Assembly (NCBI GenBank): GCA_045105615.1
Contig: JBGCDS010000032.1
Location: 1-25,502, forward strand
Direction of reading: 5' to 3'
DNA from: UBA1858 sp045105615
GTDB taxonomy: Bacteria > Pseudomonadota > Gammaproteobacteria > UBA4575
Length of the DNA: 25,502 bases
The notes under the pieces were generated by a model. The model had not been told where the DNA came from and ran no database searches. It saw nothing but the letters and a program-made list of their open reading frames with translations. Below are positions 9,001-16,814 of this stretch, piece after piece (position 1 is the stretch's first letter; each line of letters begins with the position of its first letter). The translations under genes and the position numbers were made by a program.

Positions 9001-9873
9001 GCTTGAGGGATTTTTGACAATATCATTGGCACTCACCGAACCGCGCAAGCCAGTTAATGTTTTATTCGACACCTGGCCCCACACTTCAGAATCAATAGTG
9101 ACAGGTACTTTTTTACCACTCTCGCCAACAAATCGCCTGGCAATCTCAGCTACGCGGAATTCCTCAGCTTTAATATAAAAATCAATCTTTGCATCGGCAA
9201 TACGCTTGATATCGCCATTAATACTAATATTTGCGCGCACCGATTTACCCAAGACCTGAGGAAGATTCCCTGATAAAAACACATCATAGCCAGCCCATTT
9301 AGGCTCCACTGCAATATCGATATCTTCAAATAAATAATCTGTATCACTGAGCTCATCCACCCAATGAATATTAGAATCTAACAAGCGTAAATGAACATTA
9401 CCGTAATCATTACCGCCACCCTGTTGATTCATTTTACTTTTAGGCAAGAGAAATACTTGATTGATATGGAAGTCACCTAACTCATCTCTTAATATGGACA
9501 AATCCAAGCCTTCCAAACTTACTTCTTTGATTTTCAATGATTGAGTAAATAATGATTTGGATAAATTTACGCTCAATCTTGCTTTTGTTAATGTCCACAC
9601 ATTGTCAGCATTATTACGATCAACAACCTTCACATTCTCTGCAACAATCTGAGAGAGTAGTTTTTGTCGACTAATATCTAATGACTCTATGGTGATGTCG
9701 GCATTCAATATATCACCCAAACGCGATTCGATCTTACTCTCAACCACATCACTTAAATTTGGGTAACCACGAATAACGGTAACAAATATTGCTATAACAA
9801 CTAACAGTGTAGCCGCCGTATATAGCACTGCATGGGATACAGCACTGATGATTGACGATAGGTTAAGTTTCAC
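6001..9873 (-). CDS. yhdP: AsmA-like envelope protein YhdP (DUF3971)
   Basis: YhdP is a very large inner-membrane-anchored periplasmic protein of the Asma/TamB-like group. In E. coli it works with TamB and YdbH in moving phospholipids to the outer membrane. This copy has 1290 residues (E. coli about 1266). A single N-terminal membrane segment spans roughly residues 12-34; the rest is low in cysteine and rich in beta-strand pattern, as expected for a hydrophobic-groove bridge. The C-terminus has the Gly/Ala-rich GPVGAAAG segment followed by YKMTGTWQKP, the usual YhdP ending. The start is GTG, 8 bp after the rng stop and with no clear ribosome binding site, so translation probably depends on coupling to rng. 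The rng-yhdP-nitrilase order is conserved in gammaproteobacteria. Confidence 0.95.
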   Translation of the reverse strand: MKLNLSSIISAVSHAVLYTAATLLVVIAIFVTVIRGYPNLSDVVESKIESRLGDILNADITIESLDISRQKLLSQIVAENVKVVDRNNADNVWTLTKARLSVNLSKSLFTQSLKIKEVSLEGLDLSILRDELGDFHINQVFLLPKSKMNQQGGGNDYGNVHLRLLDSNIHWVDELSDTDYLFEDIDIAVEPKWAGYDVFLSGNLPQVLGKSVRANISINGDIKRIADAKIDFYIKAEEFRVAEIARRFVGESGKKVPVTIDSEVWGQVSNKTLTGLRGSVSANDIVKNPSSTGSKLCLSDEYIQQLSLQFDWNNIDRNWQFLADDIEVVTSEGNWAATQAQFELQRHSLNAKTILAHVGAMNLGAICNTLHSYSPHIVRFEDQLQQYRVNASVKDLFIRFDLKENHQTSFQYSGQFNDVSAWIAQGNRSIQGVSAYVVGGDTGGVARLNSENIQLGLPVMYPGFDFKFSANGDVAWTHQGDVHELNADALSIYNDDLSMTARINTKLIGAEVYTDSQIHVDSAKANAVGDYFPSLLKTKKTKKWLTEAIHKGDVKNATVMVRGNMRAFPFHKTSGVFQTHVEVDNGILEYKKDWPYLYGVRANVSIDKDHINITSQQATTLESKVKNVDINIDSFLRAKLDLKGTVDGPGKDLLQFLGDSNLVRKNNSVLDQISLAGDSRLEVNFSRSLSRKLILPVEVSGNIHFLGNTLDVKKVGIELKDLAGEVQFTQQGATGEGLTATVFSQPVMLAMNPAGAGASNLSFTGRFDLGAYLKQQYPQFSPFFAGVTPVDGELYLPSFFKKNNPDKLKLKIDSQLVGVESELPAPLDKAKGDSLSALMKFDQKQGQMSWQIADLLSLHFSIEPKQPFELNLIELGRPSQSNVNHQGLMIKGAWPTVDPKLWLAAYKQYSDSADQNQKATKPNIDVAFDAVQFPQWPAKNIKITGDYTDNAYFIELDSTLGRGSIQIPDDKNLPVNIDMKSLVVKKGEAGEKSSVKSSEEINPHAVRPFLFSSEQLNFNEFKFKDVVVNTSSFHQGLLFDEIKLAAQDLTIVGKGAWSLVQQKTTSTFDLQLESIDVEDSLVDLGFKSSLRKGEASVATAVEWPNGPHQFDLSKISGSSTFKIKDGSVSELDPGNAGRLLALLNLGAISRRLSLDFKDVTNKGFAFDSIKGTLNLSSGGKLQTDKISIKASAADIKINGETNLIDQTYDQNITVTPALTGTLTAAGAIVGGPVGAAAGMIVDRVGSAVGLNKVSNVEYKMTGTWQKPVIKKVSKKTDNAVITQGQQSGPR

Positions 9874-9881
9874 TGAGATTA

Positions 9882-11366
9882 CTAAAGCAAGACAACATCA
9901 AACTGTTCTTGTGTGTACAGGGTCTCTACTTGGAGTTTTATAGTTTTACTAGTGAACTCTTCAAGCTCCGCAAGAATGTCAGACTCTTCATCCACCAACA
10001 GATCAACTACCGACTGGGATGCTAATACCAATAATTCATCCGCTTCATATTGGCGAGCAACACGCATAATTTCTCTGAACAATTGATAACAAACGGTCTG
10101 TGAACTTTTAACTGATCCACCGCCGGTACAGGTTGGGCACGGCTCACATAAAATGTGTTCCAAACTTTCATGCGTGCGTTTACGCGTCATCTCAACCAAC
10201 CCTAACGGCGACACTTCACATATTTGTGTTTTGGCACGGTCTTTTTCTAGTGCTTTTTCCAATGCACGTAATACTTGTCTCTTATGTTCTTCTTCTGCCA
10301 TATCAATGAAATCAATAATGATAATGCCACCCAAATTACGCAGCTTTAACTGTCGGCCAATAGCCTGGGCTGATTCCAGATTGGTTTTGAATATAGTTTC
10401 CTCTAAATTTCGATTACCAATATAACCACCTGTATTCACATCGACCGTAGTCATTGATTCAGTTTGATCAAACACTAAATGACCACCCGATTTAAGCATC
10501 ACTTTACGTCGTAAAGCTTTTTCTAATTCATCTTCAATACCATGCAGGTCAAAAATAGGTCGTGCACCAGTGTAACGCTGAATTCGCCCAACTAGTTCTG
10601 GTACTAATTTCTCTGCAAACGTTCTTACATTCAACACTGTTTCACGTGAATCTATATAAATATTTTCTACATCATCGGTATTCAAATCACGCAGTGTACG
10701 TACTGCCAATGGCAGGTCTGAATACACTTCTGCCACAGAAGTCACTTTTCCAATTTTTTCTACAATCGAATCCCATAAGCGCAATAAAAAATCTAAATCT
10801 CTACGCAATTCTTCTTTTGAGGCTGACTCTGCAGCAGTTCGCAAAATACATCCAAATTTCTTTCCACTGCCATCGAGTAATTCTTGCATCAACGTTGATA
10901 AACGTTCGCGCTCATCTTCATCTTCTAAACGTGCGGATAGACGCACATCAGTTGAATATGGCAGCAATACTAAGTAACGAGATGGGACTGTAATGTTTGT
11001 CGTTAAGCGAGCGCCTTTAGTCCCTATTTGATCTTTTACCACCTGTACCAACACCTGTTGGCCATCATGCAGCAAGTTAGCGATAGCTTCATGAGTCACT
11101 TCGCCATCTTCTGAAGGTACTGATTGAGAGCTACGTGGCAATGTATTTACATCTGAGGCATGGATAAAAGCGGCTTTCTCTAAACCGATATCAATAAACG
11201 CTGCATCCATTCCTGGCATGACTCGACTCACACAGCCTTTAAAAATACCACCAACCAAACCACGCCTGGCAACGCGTTCGATTTGCACTTCTTGTAGTAC
11301 GCCGTTTTCAATCACGGCCACACGCGTTTCTCTAGGCGTCACATTGACGAGAATTTCTTCGCTCAC
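9882..11366 (-). CDS. rng: Ribonuclease G
   Basis: RNase G is a single-strand endoribonuclease of the RNase E/G family that matures the 5' end of 16S rRNA and takes part in mRNA turnover. The 494 residues fit RNase G (E. coli 489), and the long C-terminal scaffold of RNase E is absent. An S1 RNA-binding domain covers about residues 38-125. The catalytic metal-binding aspartates are D309 (TVDVNTG) and D352 (IIDFIDM), spaced 43 residues apart as in RNase E (303 and 346). The zinc-link CPTC is at 410-413. The start is GTG with AGGA five bases upstream. It lies 9 bp after maf and 8 bp before yhdP. The mreBCD genes that often precede maf-rng are not in this window. Confidence 0.97.
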   Translation of the reverse strand: MSEEILVNVTPRETRVAVIENGVLQEVQIERVARRGLVGGIFKGCVSRVMPGMDAAFIDIGLEKAAFIHASDVNTLPRSSQSVPSEDGEVTHEAIANLLHDGQQVLVQVVKDQIGTKGARLTTNITVPSRYLVLLPYSTDVRLSARLEDEDERERLSTLMQELLDGSGKKFGCILRTAAESASKEELRRDLDFLLRLWDSIVEKIGKVTSVAEVYSDLPLAVRTLRDLNTDDVENIYIDSRETVLNVRTFAEKLVPELVGRIQRYTGARPIFDLHGIEDELEKALRRKVMLKSGGHLVFDQTESMTTVDVNTGGYIGNRNLEETIFKTNLESAQAIGRQLKLRNLGGIIIIDFIDMAEEEHKRQVLRALEKALEKDRAKTQICEVSPLGLVEMTRKRTHESLEHILCEPCPTCTGGGSVKSSQTVCYQLFREIMRVARQYEADELLVLASQSVVDLLVDEESDILAELEEFTSKTIKLQVETLYTQEQFDVVLL

Positions 11367-11375
11367 TGGCTTCCT

Positions 11376-11945
11376 TTAAAGTATGGAGACATCCGTATCC
11401 CTCAATAATTGTGTTAACTCGTATAGTGGCAAACCTACGACACCCGAATAGCTACCTGTTATCTTGTTCACAAAGACAGCGCCTTTGCCTTGGATAGCAT
11501 AGCTACCCGCTTTATCTTTAGGCTCACCTGTCGACCAATAGTTCTTGGCTTCTGTTGTATTAATCGCTCGAAATGATACCTCGCTAGAACTCAGTGCTTT
11601 ACCTACATAATCTAACTGAGACACTATCACAGCCGTATGCACCATGTGTGTTTGACCAGACAGCCTTGCTAACATTTCAAGACAATGCGCTTCACTCTCA
11701 GGCTTACCGAGAATAGCGTCGCCGATAGAGACCGTGGTATCTGCTGCGATAATAATATCTTCGGATGAATGCTGCTCACGAGACACTGCTGCCTTTGATA
11801 AGGCCATACGCTGGACATAGTCAGTAACCGGCTCATTGCGATAGACAGATTCATCTATGTCACTTGGTGACACATCGAAATTCAATCCAATTTGTTGCAA
11901 TAACTCTGCGCGCCGCGGCGATGCTGACGCTAATACAATCGGCAT
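11376..11945 (-). CDS. maf: Maf-family nucleoside triphosphate pyrophosphatase (YhdE type, dTTP/UTP)
   Basis: Maf proteins hydrolyse non-canonical or excess nucleoside triphosphates to monophosphates and pyrophosphate. The 189-residue protein has the N-terminal SASPRR motif (residues 7-12) followed by AELL, and the catalytic AADTTVS block with D69. The ADTxV pattern and the position beside rng point to the YhdE subgroup, which acts on dTTP and UTP, rather than the YceF subgroup. The ATG start has AGGA six bases upstream. The 71 bp gap before it (from rlmH) is one of the longer gaps in this train, but I saw no terminator there. Confidence 0.94.
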   Translation of the reverse strand: MPIVLASASPRRAELLQQIGLNFDVSPSDIDESVYRNEPVTDYVQRMALSKAAVSREQHSSEDIIIAADTTVSIGDAILGKPESEAHCLEMLARLSGQTHMVHTAVIVSQLDYVGKALSSSEVSFRAINTTEAKNYWSTGEPKDKAGSYAIQGKGAVFVNKITGSYSGVVGLPLYELTQLLRDTDVSIL

Positions 11946-12016
11946 AATGCTTCCTAATTCTGTATGAGAATTATCGCATGAATCAGGTAGGCAACTAAAT
12001 ACGAAGTTTGTCTACT

Positions 12017-12487
12017 TTATATACGATGATAAGGGTGATTATTCAGAATTGACCAGCCTCGATACAATTGCTCAGTCAAAAATAATCTTGCCATCTCATG
12101 AGGCAATGTGAGCTGTGATAAAGCCATTAATGAAGCTGCCTGCTTCCGGTGTTGAGGATTAACGCCGTCAGCCCCTGCGATAACAAAGACTACATCTTGG
12201 CCATTGTGCTGCCAGCTATCAATTTGTTGGGAAAATTTTTCAGAGGTATATTGTTTGCCACGCTCATCTAGCAACACCAGCTGGGCATGTTTAGGCATTT
12301 TTTCTTGGATAAGCTGCCACTCTTGATCTCGAGCCGTTTCAATATGAGTGTTCTTAGTACGCTTAACCGGGCTGAGTCTTGTTTGCGTATAGCCAAATGA
12401 AGCAGGCATTCGCTTCAGATAAGATTGGCATGCATCTTCCGCCCATTTGTTAGGTTTCTCACTGACATACAATAATGAAAAATGCAT
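12017..12487 (-). CDS. rlmH: 23S rRNA pseudouridine-1915 N3-methyltransferase
   Basis: RlmH is a SPOUT-family enzyme that methylates pseudouridine 1915 in helix 69 of 23S rRNA on assembled ribosomes. It has 156 residues (family about 155). Conserved blocks are LDERGKQYTSEKF from residue 73, the S-adenosylmethionine loop FVIAGADG at 101-108, LSQLTLPHEMAR, and the C-terminal HPYHR (151-155). The loop usually reads IGG(P/A)xG; here the first Gly is Ala104, a mild change confirmed in the DNA. The gene follows rsfS by 8 bp, the standard rsfS-rlmH pairing of two ribosome-related genes. Confidence 0.96.
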   Translation of the reverse strand: MHFSLLYVSEKPNKWAEDACQSYLKRMPASFGYTQTRLSPVKRTKNTHIETARDQEWQLIQEKMPKHAQLVLLDERGKQYTSEKFSQQIDSWQHNGQDVVFVIAGADGVNPQHRKQAASLMALSQLTLPHEMARLFLTEQLYRGWSILNNHPYHRI

Positions 12488-12495
12488 AAGCGAAA

Positions 12496-12840
12496 TTATA
12501 TAGTTTGCGTTTTCTCAGCAGGTATTTCCAATTGCCATAACTTCTCTAAATCATAAAAATCACGAGTTTCAGGTAGCATCACGTGAACAATAATGTCATA
12601 TAAATCTATCAATACCCACGCACGATCTTTTTCTACACCGACAACCGTCGCGCCCGCTTTCTTTGCTTTCTCGACAACGTTATCTGCTAGCGCTTGCACA
12701 TGACGATCTGATGTTCCACTAGCTATCACCATCATATCTATGATGTCAATCTTGCCGCGCATGTCGACACTAACTAAATCATTGCTCTTCATATCTTCTA
12801 GTGCTTCGATAATCAAGTTATGTAATTTCTTTAATTCCAC
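12496..12840 (-). CDS. rsfS: Ribosomal silencing factor RsfS
   Basis: RsfS binds ribosomal protein uL14 and blocks joining of the subunits when nutrients fall short. The 114-residue protein is about family length. The diagnostic segments VIASGTSDRHVQALAD, GVEKDRAWVLIDL and DIIVHVMLPETRDFYDLEKLW are present in part or whole. The start is GTG at 12838-12840, supported by AGGA six bases upstream. It sits between nadD (27 bp upstream) and rlmH (8 bp downstream), the classic nadD-rsfS-rlmH order. Confidence 0.95.
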   Translation of the reverse strand: MELKKLHNLIIEALEDMKSNDLVSVDMRGKIDIIDMMVIASGTSDRHVQALADNVVEKAKKAGATVVGVEKDRAWVLIDLYDIIVHVMLPETRDFYDLEKLWQLEIPAEKTQTI

Positions 12841-12867
12841 AGGTCATCCTATTGCTGTTAATTAAAC

Positions 12868-13557
12868 TCAGTTAATATTTTCTTGGTATAAATTATTTCG
12901 CTTAATGTAATTCCAAACGCCACCCGGCAACATAAACCTTGGTTGCTCGCCTGCTTGCACAGTGTTGCGAATTTGAGTGGATGAGATATCAAACAGTTCA
13001 ACATCAGTAATATAAATACAACCACATTGTTTTTTCTTTAACTCATTCTCATCATCACACATATAAGGCTTTAGCCACTCACTTGCTTCTTCATTCTCAG
13101 ACGCATCATAGCCAGGCCGACGCATAACCAAGATATGACATAACTGCATTATTTTTTCGGCTTGATGCCAACCAGGAAACCCAAGCAACGCATCTTCACC
13201 CATAACCCAGAATAGTGTTGTGTCACTCGGCACTTCACTGGCAATTTCTCGCAAGGTTTCATAGGTATACGATGGAGTATCACGCTCTAGTTCTCGTGAA
13301 TCTGCTGCAAACAATTCACTGCTTCCGGTAATTATAGAAATCATATTCCATCGATGCTGCGCAGATGCATATGTACCATGTTTAAAGGGAGAAACTTTAC
13401 AGGGAATTAATCTTACCGATTGCAGCTGAAATTTTTCCGCTAGCTGAAGACTAGGTTTTAAATGACCGAAGTGTACTGGATCAAAAGAACCGCCCAACAA
13501 GCCTATTCTTGTGCCTATCTCGACGTTAACATCACTCACGTATATTTCCGTCTCCAT
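12868..13557 (-). CDS. nadD: Nicotinate-nucleotide adenylyltransferase
   Basis: NadD joins ATP and nicotinate mononucleotide to make deamido-NAD, a required step in NAD synthesis. The 229-residue protein has the nucleotidyltransferase motif GGSFDPVHFGH (residues 22-32, with the HxGH-type H29 and H32) and the C-terminal SSTQIR (192-197). The ATG at 13557 has no ribosome binding site. An in-frame GTG at 13539 has GGA seven bases upstream and overlaps the proA stop as GTGAGTGA, so that may be the real start, shortening the protein by six residues. In both cases it overlaps proA and is translationally coupled to it. Confidence 0.95.
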   Translation of the reverse strand: METEIYVSDVNVEIGTRIGLLGGSFDPVHFGHLKPSLQLAEKFQLQSVRLIPCKVSPFKHGTYASAQHRWNMISIITGSSELFAADSRELERDTPSYTYETLREIASEVPSDTTLFWVMGEDALLGFPGWHQAEKIMQLCHILVMRRPGYDASENEEASEWLKPYMCDDENELKKKQCGCIYITDVELFDISSTQIRNTVQAGEQPRFMLPGGVWNYIKRNNLYQENIN

Positions 13558-14809
13558 AGACTATGAATTTTTGCGTGGTCAAGCCTTCTAAACCTACTGG
13601 TCCACGTGCATGTAATTTATCTGTACTAATACCTATCTCAGCACCCAGACCATATTCAAACCCATCGGCAAATCGTGATGATGCGTTGACCATTACTGAA
13701 CTTGAATCCACTTCACGCAAAAATCTTTGTGCAGTGGTGTAGTTTTCAGTCACGATGACATCCGTGTGATGAGAACCATACTTTTCAATATGATCTATCG
13801 CCTCATCAACACTCTCAACTATTTTAACGGCAAGTATTGGCGCTAAATATTCTTCACCCCAATCTTGCTCTACTGCATTTTTTACATCGGATAATATTTT
13901 TTTAGTTTGCTCGCAACCACGCAATTCAACCTGGTGCTTCGCATATTCTGATTGCAATTGTGGCAACATATTATTAGCAACATCTTTATGCACTAATAGT
14001 GTTTCCATAGCATTACAGACACCATAACGATGGGTCTTCGCATTAACTGAAATAGCAATCGCTTTTTCATTGTCGAGTTCGTTGTCCAAGTAGACATGAC
14101 AGTTACCGTCCAGATGTTTAATCACTGGAATAGTAGACTCTGCGGTAACACGCTCAATCAGCCCTTTGCCACCACGTGGAATAATCACGCTGACATAACG
14201 ATCCATATGCAGCAATTCATTCACAGCTGCGCGATCAGTCATCTCTACTACCTGCACAGCAGATTCTGGCAAACCTGCTTTAAACAATGCCTGTTGTATG
14301 TATTCACCGATAGCACGATTGGAATGAATTGCTTCGGAGCCACCACGCAGTATCACTGCATTGCCAGATTTCAAGCATAAGCCTGCAGCATCTGCCGTCA
14401 CATTTGGGCGAGATTCATATATGATTCCTATCACCCCTAATGGCACGCGCATTTTCCCTACTTGAATACCAGAAGGTCGCGACGCCAAATCAGATACTTC
14501 ACCTACAGGGTCTTGCAAGCCAGCGATTTGCTTAAGCCCATCTGCCATTGATTGAATTCTTGCTGGAGTCAATTCCAGGCGATCTAATAACGCCGTCTCT
14601 AAACCTCGGTCTTTACCGGCTTGCAAATCCAGTTGATTTACCTTAATCAACTCTTCTTGCTGATCCAATAATAAATCCGCTAAAAAGTTAAGCGCATTAT
14701 TCTTGCTTGCAGTGGATGCAGCCGACATCTGTCGCGCCGCAACACTCGCTTGCTCGCCTAAACTAAGCATGTATTGTTTTATTGAAATTTCTTCTTGTGT
14801 CGCTGCCAT
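13532..14809 (-). CDS. proA: Gamma-glutamyl phosphate reductase
   Basis: ProA reduces gamma-glutamyl phosphate with NADPH to glutamate semialdehyde, the second step of proline synthesis. The 425 residues are close to E. coli ProA (417). It is an aldehyde-dehydrogenase-fold enzyme: catalytic C265 is in RYGVCNAMETLL, and the conserved YESRPNVT (131-138), LRGGSEA (154-160) and PRGGKGLIE blocks are present. The ATG start has AGG eight bases upstream. The partner kinase proB is not in this window. It lies 13 bp after holA and overlaps nadD; the holA-proA-nadD or proA-nadD linkage is common in gammaproteobacteria. Confidence 0.97.
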   Translation of the reverse strand: MAATQEEISIKQYMLSLGEQASVAARQMSAASTASKNNALNFLADLLLDQQEELIKVNQLDLQAGKDRGLETALLDRLELTPARIQSMADGLKQIAGLQDPVGEVSDLASRPSGIQVGKMRVPLGVIGIIYESRPNVTADAAGLCLKSGNAVILRGGSEAIHSNRAIGEYIQQALFKAGLPESAVQVVEMTDRAAVNELLHMDRYVSVIIPRGGKGLIERVTAESTIPVIKHLDGNCHVYLDNELDNEKAIAISVNAKTHRYGVCNAMETLLVHKDVANNMLPQLQSEYAKHQVELRGCEQTKKILSDVKNAVEQDWGEEYLAPILAVKIVESVDEAIDHIEKYGSHHTDVIVTENYTTAQRFLREVDSSSVMVNASSRFADGFEYGLGAEIGISTDKLHARGPVGLEGLTTQKFIVYGDGNIRE

Positions 14810-14822
14810 TTTATTTACCTAA

Positions 14823-15809
14823 TCAACGCGCTAGTTTTAATGCAACATCTGTAAACGATTGCCAGACATCACCGCTAGCACGGCCTTTTATCATTTGATC
14901 TACCTGGCCACATTTCATCAGCAGGGTATAGAGTTGTTCTCGATTGAATTTATTTGCGTGCACACCAAGCTGATTACGCTTGTTATAGTAAAACGCATTC
15001 TGAACACCTTTAGACTGCCCACGTTTTTGTGTCGAGGTATAAATCACTGCACGCACTAATTCTGCTAAGCCCCATAAGACCAGATTAGGCGCAAAAGATT
15101 CTCGTTGTAATTGGCTAAGAATTTTTATTACTTTATTTCGTTGCCCACTTAAGATGGTATCAACCAAATCAAATACATTGTATTTGGTTTGGCTGGATAT
15201 CCAAGGCTGGTTGCCATCACCATTCTCACTATCCAGAGACAGTAAGGCCATTTTTTCAATTTCTTGAGCGGCGGCCAGCATATTCCCTTCTACTCGCGAA
15301 GCAATATACTCAGCTGCTTGACGATCATCCGATAATTCTTCTGATCTTAAACGCGATTGCACCCAGCGTACTAAGTCTGTCCCAGTTAACGGCCAAATAC
15401 GCATAAATACGCCCGCTTGTGAAATAGCCTGCACCCATTTCGACTTCAAAGTCGCTTTTTCTATCTTGCCGCTTTGAATAATTAACAACACATCATCAGG
15501 CAGCTGTTCACAATATTGCTGCAGTGCTTTACCACCAGGGACTCCTGGTTTACCTGTTGGTAAGCGCAACTCTAGAATTTTTTTATCGCCAAACAAAGAC
15601 ATATTACTGCTTTGTTCAGTCACTTGAACCCAATCAAAACTACGCTCTACATATAGTACTTGGCGCTCTACATAGCCCTGTTCACGTGCTTTAGCGCGAA
15701 TCTGGGTGAGTGACTCTTCTATTTGCAAAGGCTCATCACCAGACACCAGATACACAGGCGCTAACATCCTATCTAGATGGTCACTTAATTGTTGTACGTT
15801 CAGGTCCAA
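14823..15809 (-). CDS. holA: DNA polymerase III subunit delta
   Basis: HolA is the delta subunit of the clamp loader; it opens the beta sliding clamp. The 328-residue protein starts LNVQQLSDHL and APVYLVSGDEPL, the usual N-terminus of HolA, with the AAA+-like fold but no functional Walker A, and ends with the collar-domain segment. The start is TTG at 15807-15809, backed by AGGGA seven bases upstream; the alignment with the M-x-LN start of other HolA proteins supports it, and the upstream ATG is out of frame. It is the first gene of the long minus-strand train. HolA normally follows lptE directly, but here a reversed dehydrogenase gene and a repeat block lie between them. Confidence 0.94.
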   Translation of the reverse strand: MDLNVQQLSDHLDRMLAPVYLVSGDEPLQIEESLTQIRAKAREQGYVERQVLYVERSFDWVQVTEQSSNMSLFGDKKILELRLPTGKPGVPGGKALQQYCEQLPDDVLLIIQSGKIEKATLKSKWVQAISQAGVFMRIWPLTGTDLVRWVQSRLRSEELSDDRQAAEYIASRVEGNMLAAAQEIEKMALLSLDSENGDGNQPWISSQTKYNVFDLVDTILSGQRNKVIKILSQLQRESFAPNLVLWGLAELVRAVIYTSTQKRGQSKGVQNAFYYNKRNQLGVHANKFNREQLYTLLMKCGQVDQMIKGRASGDVWQSFTDVALKLAR

Positions 15810-15849
15810 AAAATCATCCCTGTCTGGATTATTAGTTATTACTCAATTT

Positions 15850-15864
15850 CGTATATTATATACG
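15850..15864. promoter_or_regulatory. Perfect palindrome in the holA/dehydrogenase divergent gap
   Basis: CGTATAT-T-ATATACG is a 7+1+7 perfect inverted repeat. It overlaps the predicted -10 of the holA promoter. On the plus strand the same bases offer a TATATT/TATTAT -10-like hexamer for the dehydrogenase, but no good -35. It could be an operator, or only a by-product of overlapping AT-rich promoters. Confidence 0.35.
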
Positions 15865-15882
15865 TGTTTTAACGCTTATTAA
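15855..15882 (-). promoter_or_regulatory. Putative sigma70-type promoter for the holA train
   Basis: On the minus strand a perfect TATAAT (15860-15855) follows TTAATA (15882-15877) with a 16 bp spacer. This predicts a transcript start near 15848 and a leader of about 40 nt before holA. It lies in the 89 bp gap between holA and the divergent dehydrogenase gene. The -35 match is 4 of 6, so the call is moderate. Confidence 0.5.
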
Positions 15883-15898
15883 TCAACATATTAGGTCT

Positions 15899-16774
15899 AT
15901 GCAAAAAGAAAAAATAGGATATATCGGGCTGGGTATCATGGGTAAAGCCATGGTCGAGAATCTGACTAAAGCTGGTCATAGGGTCAATGTTTACGCCCGC
16001 CGTCAGGCTAGTGTAGACGCATTAGAGACCGATAACATCGAAGCATTCTCTTCCCCTGCCGCATTAGCAGAAGCTTCAAGCGTGATCATTTCATGCGTTT
16101 CGGACACACCTGATGCCGAACAAGTATTAGTTGGGCCAGAAGGTGCAATTCATGGCATCCAGACCAATTCCCTGGTGATTGACATGAGCACCATTTCACC
16201 GGAAGCGACTCAAGATATGGCCAACCAATTCTCTCAAGCAGGAGCAAGTATGTTGGATGCACCTGTGTCTGGAGGCGAGGTAGGTGCAATTGCCGCAACG
16301 CTTTCTATTATGGTCGGGGGCACTGCTGTGGACTTTGCGCGCGCAACACCGGTTCTTGAATGCTTAGGAAAAAATATTATTCATGTGGGCACATCAGGCG
16401 CAGGGCAGGTTGCTAAGGCTTGCAATAACTTAGTCGCCGCACAAACTATGGTGGCGGTAGCCGAAGCTTATCTCTTAGCACGCAGCTGTAATGTAGACCC
16501 TGCAAAAGTAAGAGAAGCGCTATTGGGTGGCTTTGCTTATAGCCGCGTATTAGAACTGCATGGCCAACGCGTACTTGATGAAAATTATGTAGCCGGTTTT
16601 AAAACAAAGTTACATGCTAAAGATTTACGTATTGCGTTAAAGAGCGCTGAGAAAAACTCTATAAAAATGCCTGGCGCTGAACTCTCTGACTTTTACCTAC
16701 AGAGTTTATTAGAGCAAGGCAATGGAGAATTAGATTCGGCAGCAATAGCGAAAGTTATTCTTGAGAATATCTAG
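15899..16774 (+). CDS. NAD(P)-dependent beta-hydroxyacid dehydrogenase (tartronate semialdehyde reductase / 3-hydroxyisobutyrate dehydrogenase-like)
   Basis: This 291-residue protein is a complete member of the beta-hydroxyacid dehydrogenase family. It has the N-terminal dinucleotide-binding GYIGLGIMG (residues 7-15), the substrate-binding DAPVSGGEVGA (120-130) and the catalytic lysine block GAGQVAKACNN, with K173 and N177. The DAPVSGGE form with this length is typical of GarR/GlxR-type reductases, but the substrate cannot be fixed from sequence; 3-hydroxyisobutyrate or succinate semialdehyde are alternatives. It is the only plus-strand gene in 2203-25502, lying between lptE and holA, with hairpin repeats at its 3' side. 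Hand counts of five 60-base lines give 148/300 G+C, against 23/60 and 26/60 in lines from yhdP and leuS, so it may be slightly GC-richer than its neighbours. ATG start; weak ribosome binding site. Confidence 0.9.
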   Translation: MQKEKIGYIGLGIMGKAMVENLTKAGHRVNVYARRQASVDALETDNIEAFSSPAALAEASSVIISCVSDTPDAEQVLVGPEGAIHGIQTNSLVIDMSTISPEATQDMANQFSQAGASMLDAPVSGGEVGAIAATLSIMVGGTAVDFARATPVLECLGKNIIHVGTSGAGQVAKACNNLVAAQTMVAVAEAYLLARSCNVDPAKVREALLGGFAYSRVLELHGQRVLDENYVAGFKTKLHAKDLRIALKSAEKNSIKMPGAELSDFYLQSLLEQGNGELDSAAIAKVILENI

Positions 16775-16814
16775 CCTATATCATTCTCACATAAAAAATG
16801 TGTATCCGATAATG

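Noticed and set aside
10562..10993. 143-codon plus-strand reading frame
   Set aside because: It lies wholly inside rng on the opposite strand, shows no family motif, and rng is a fully conserved gene there.
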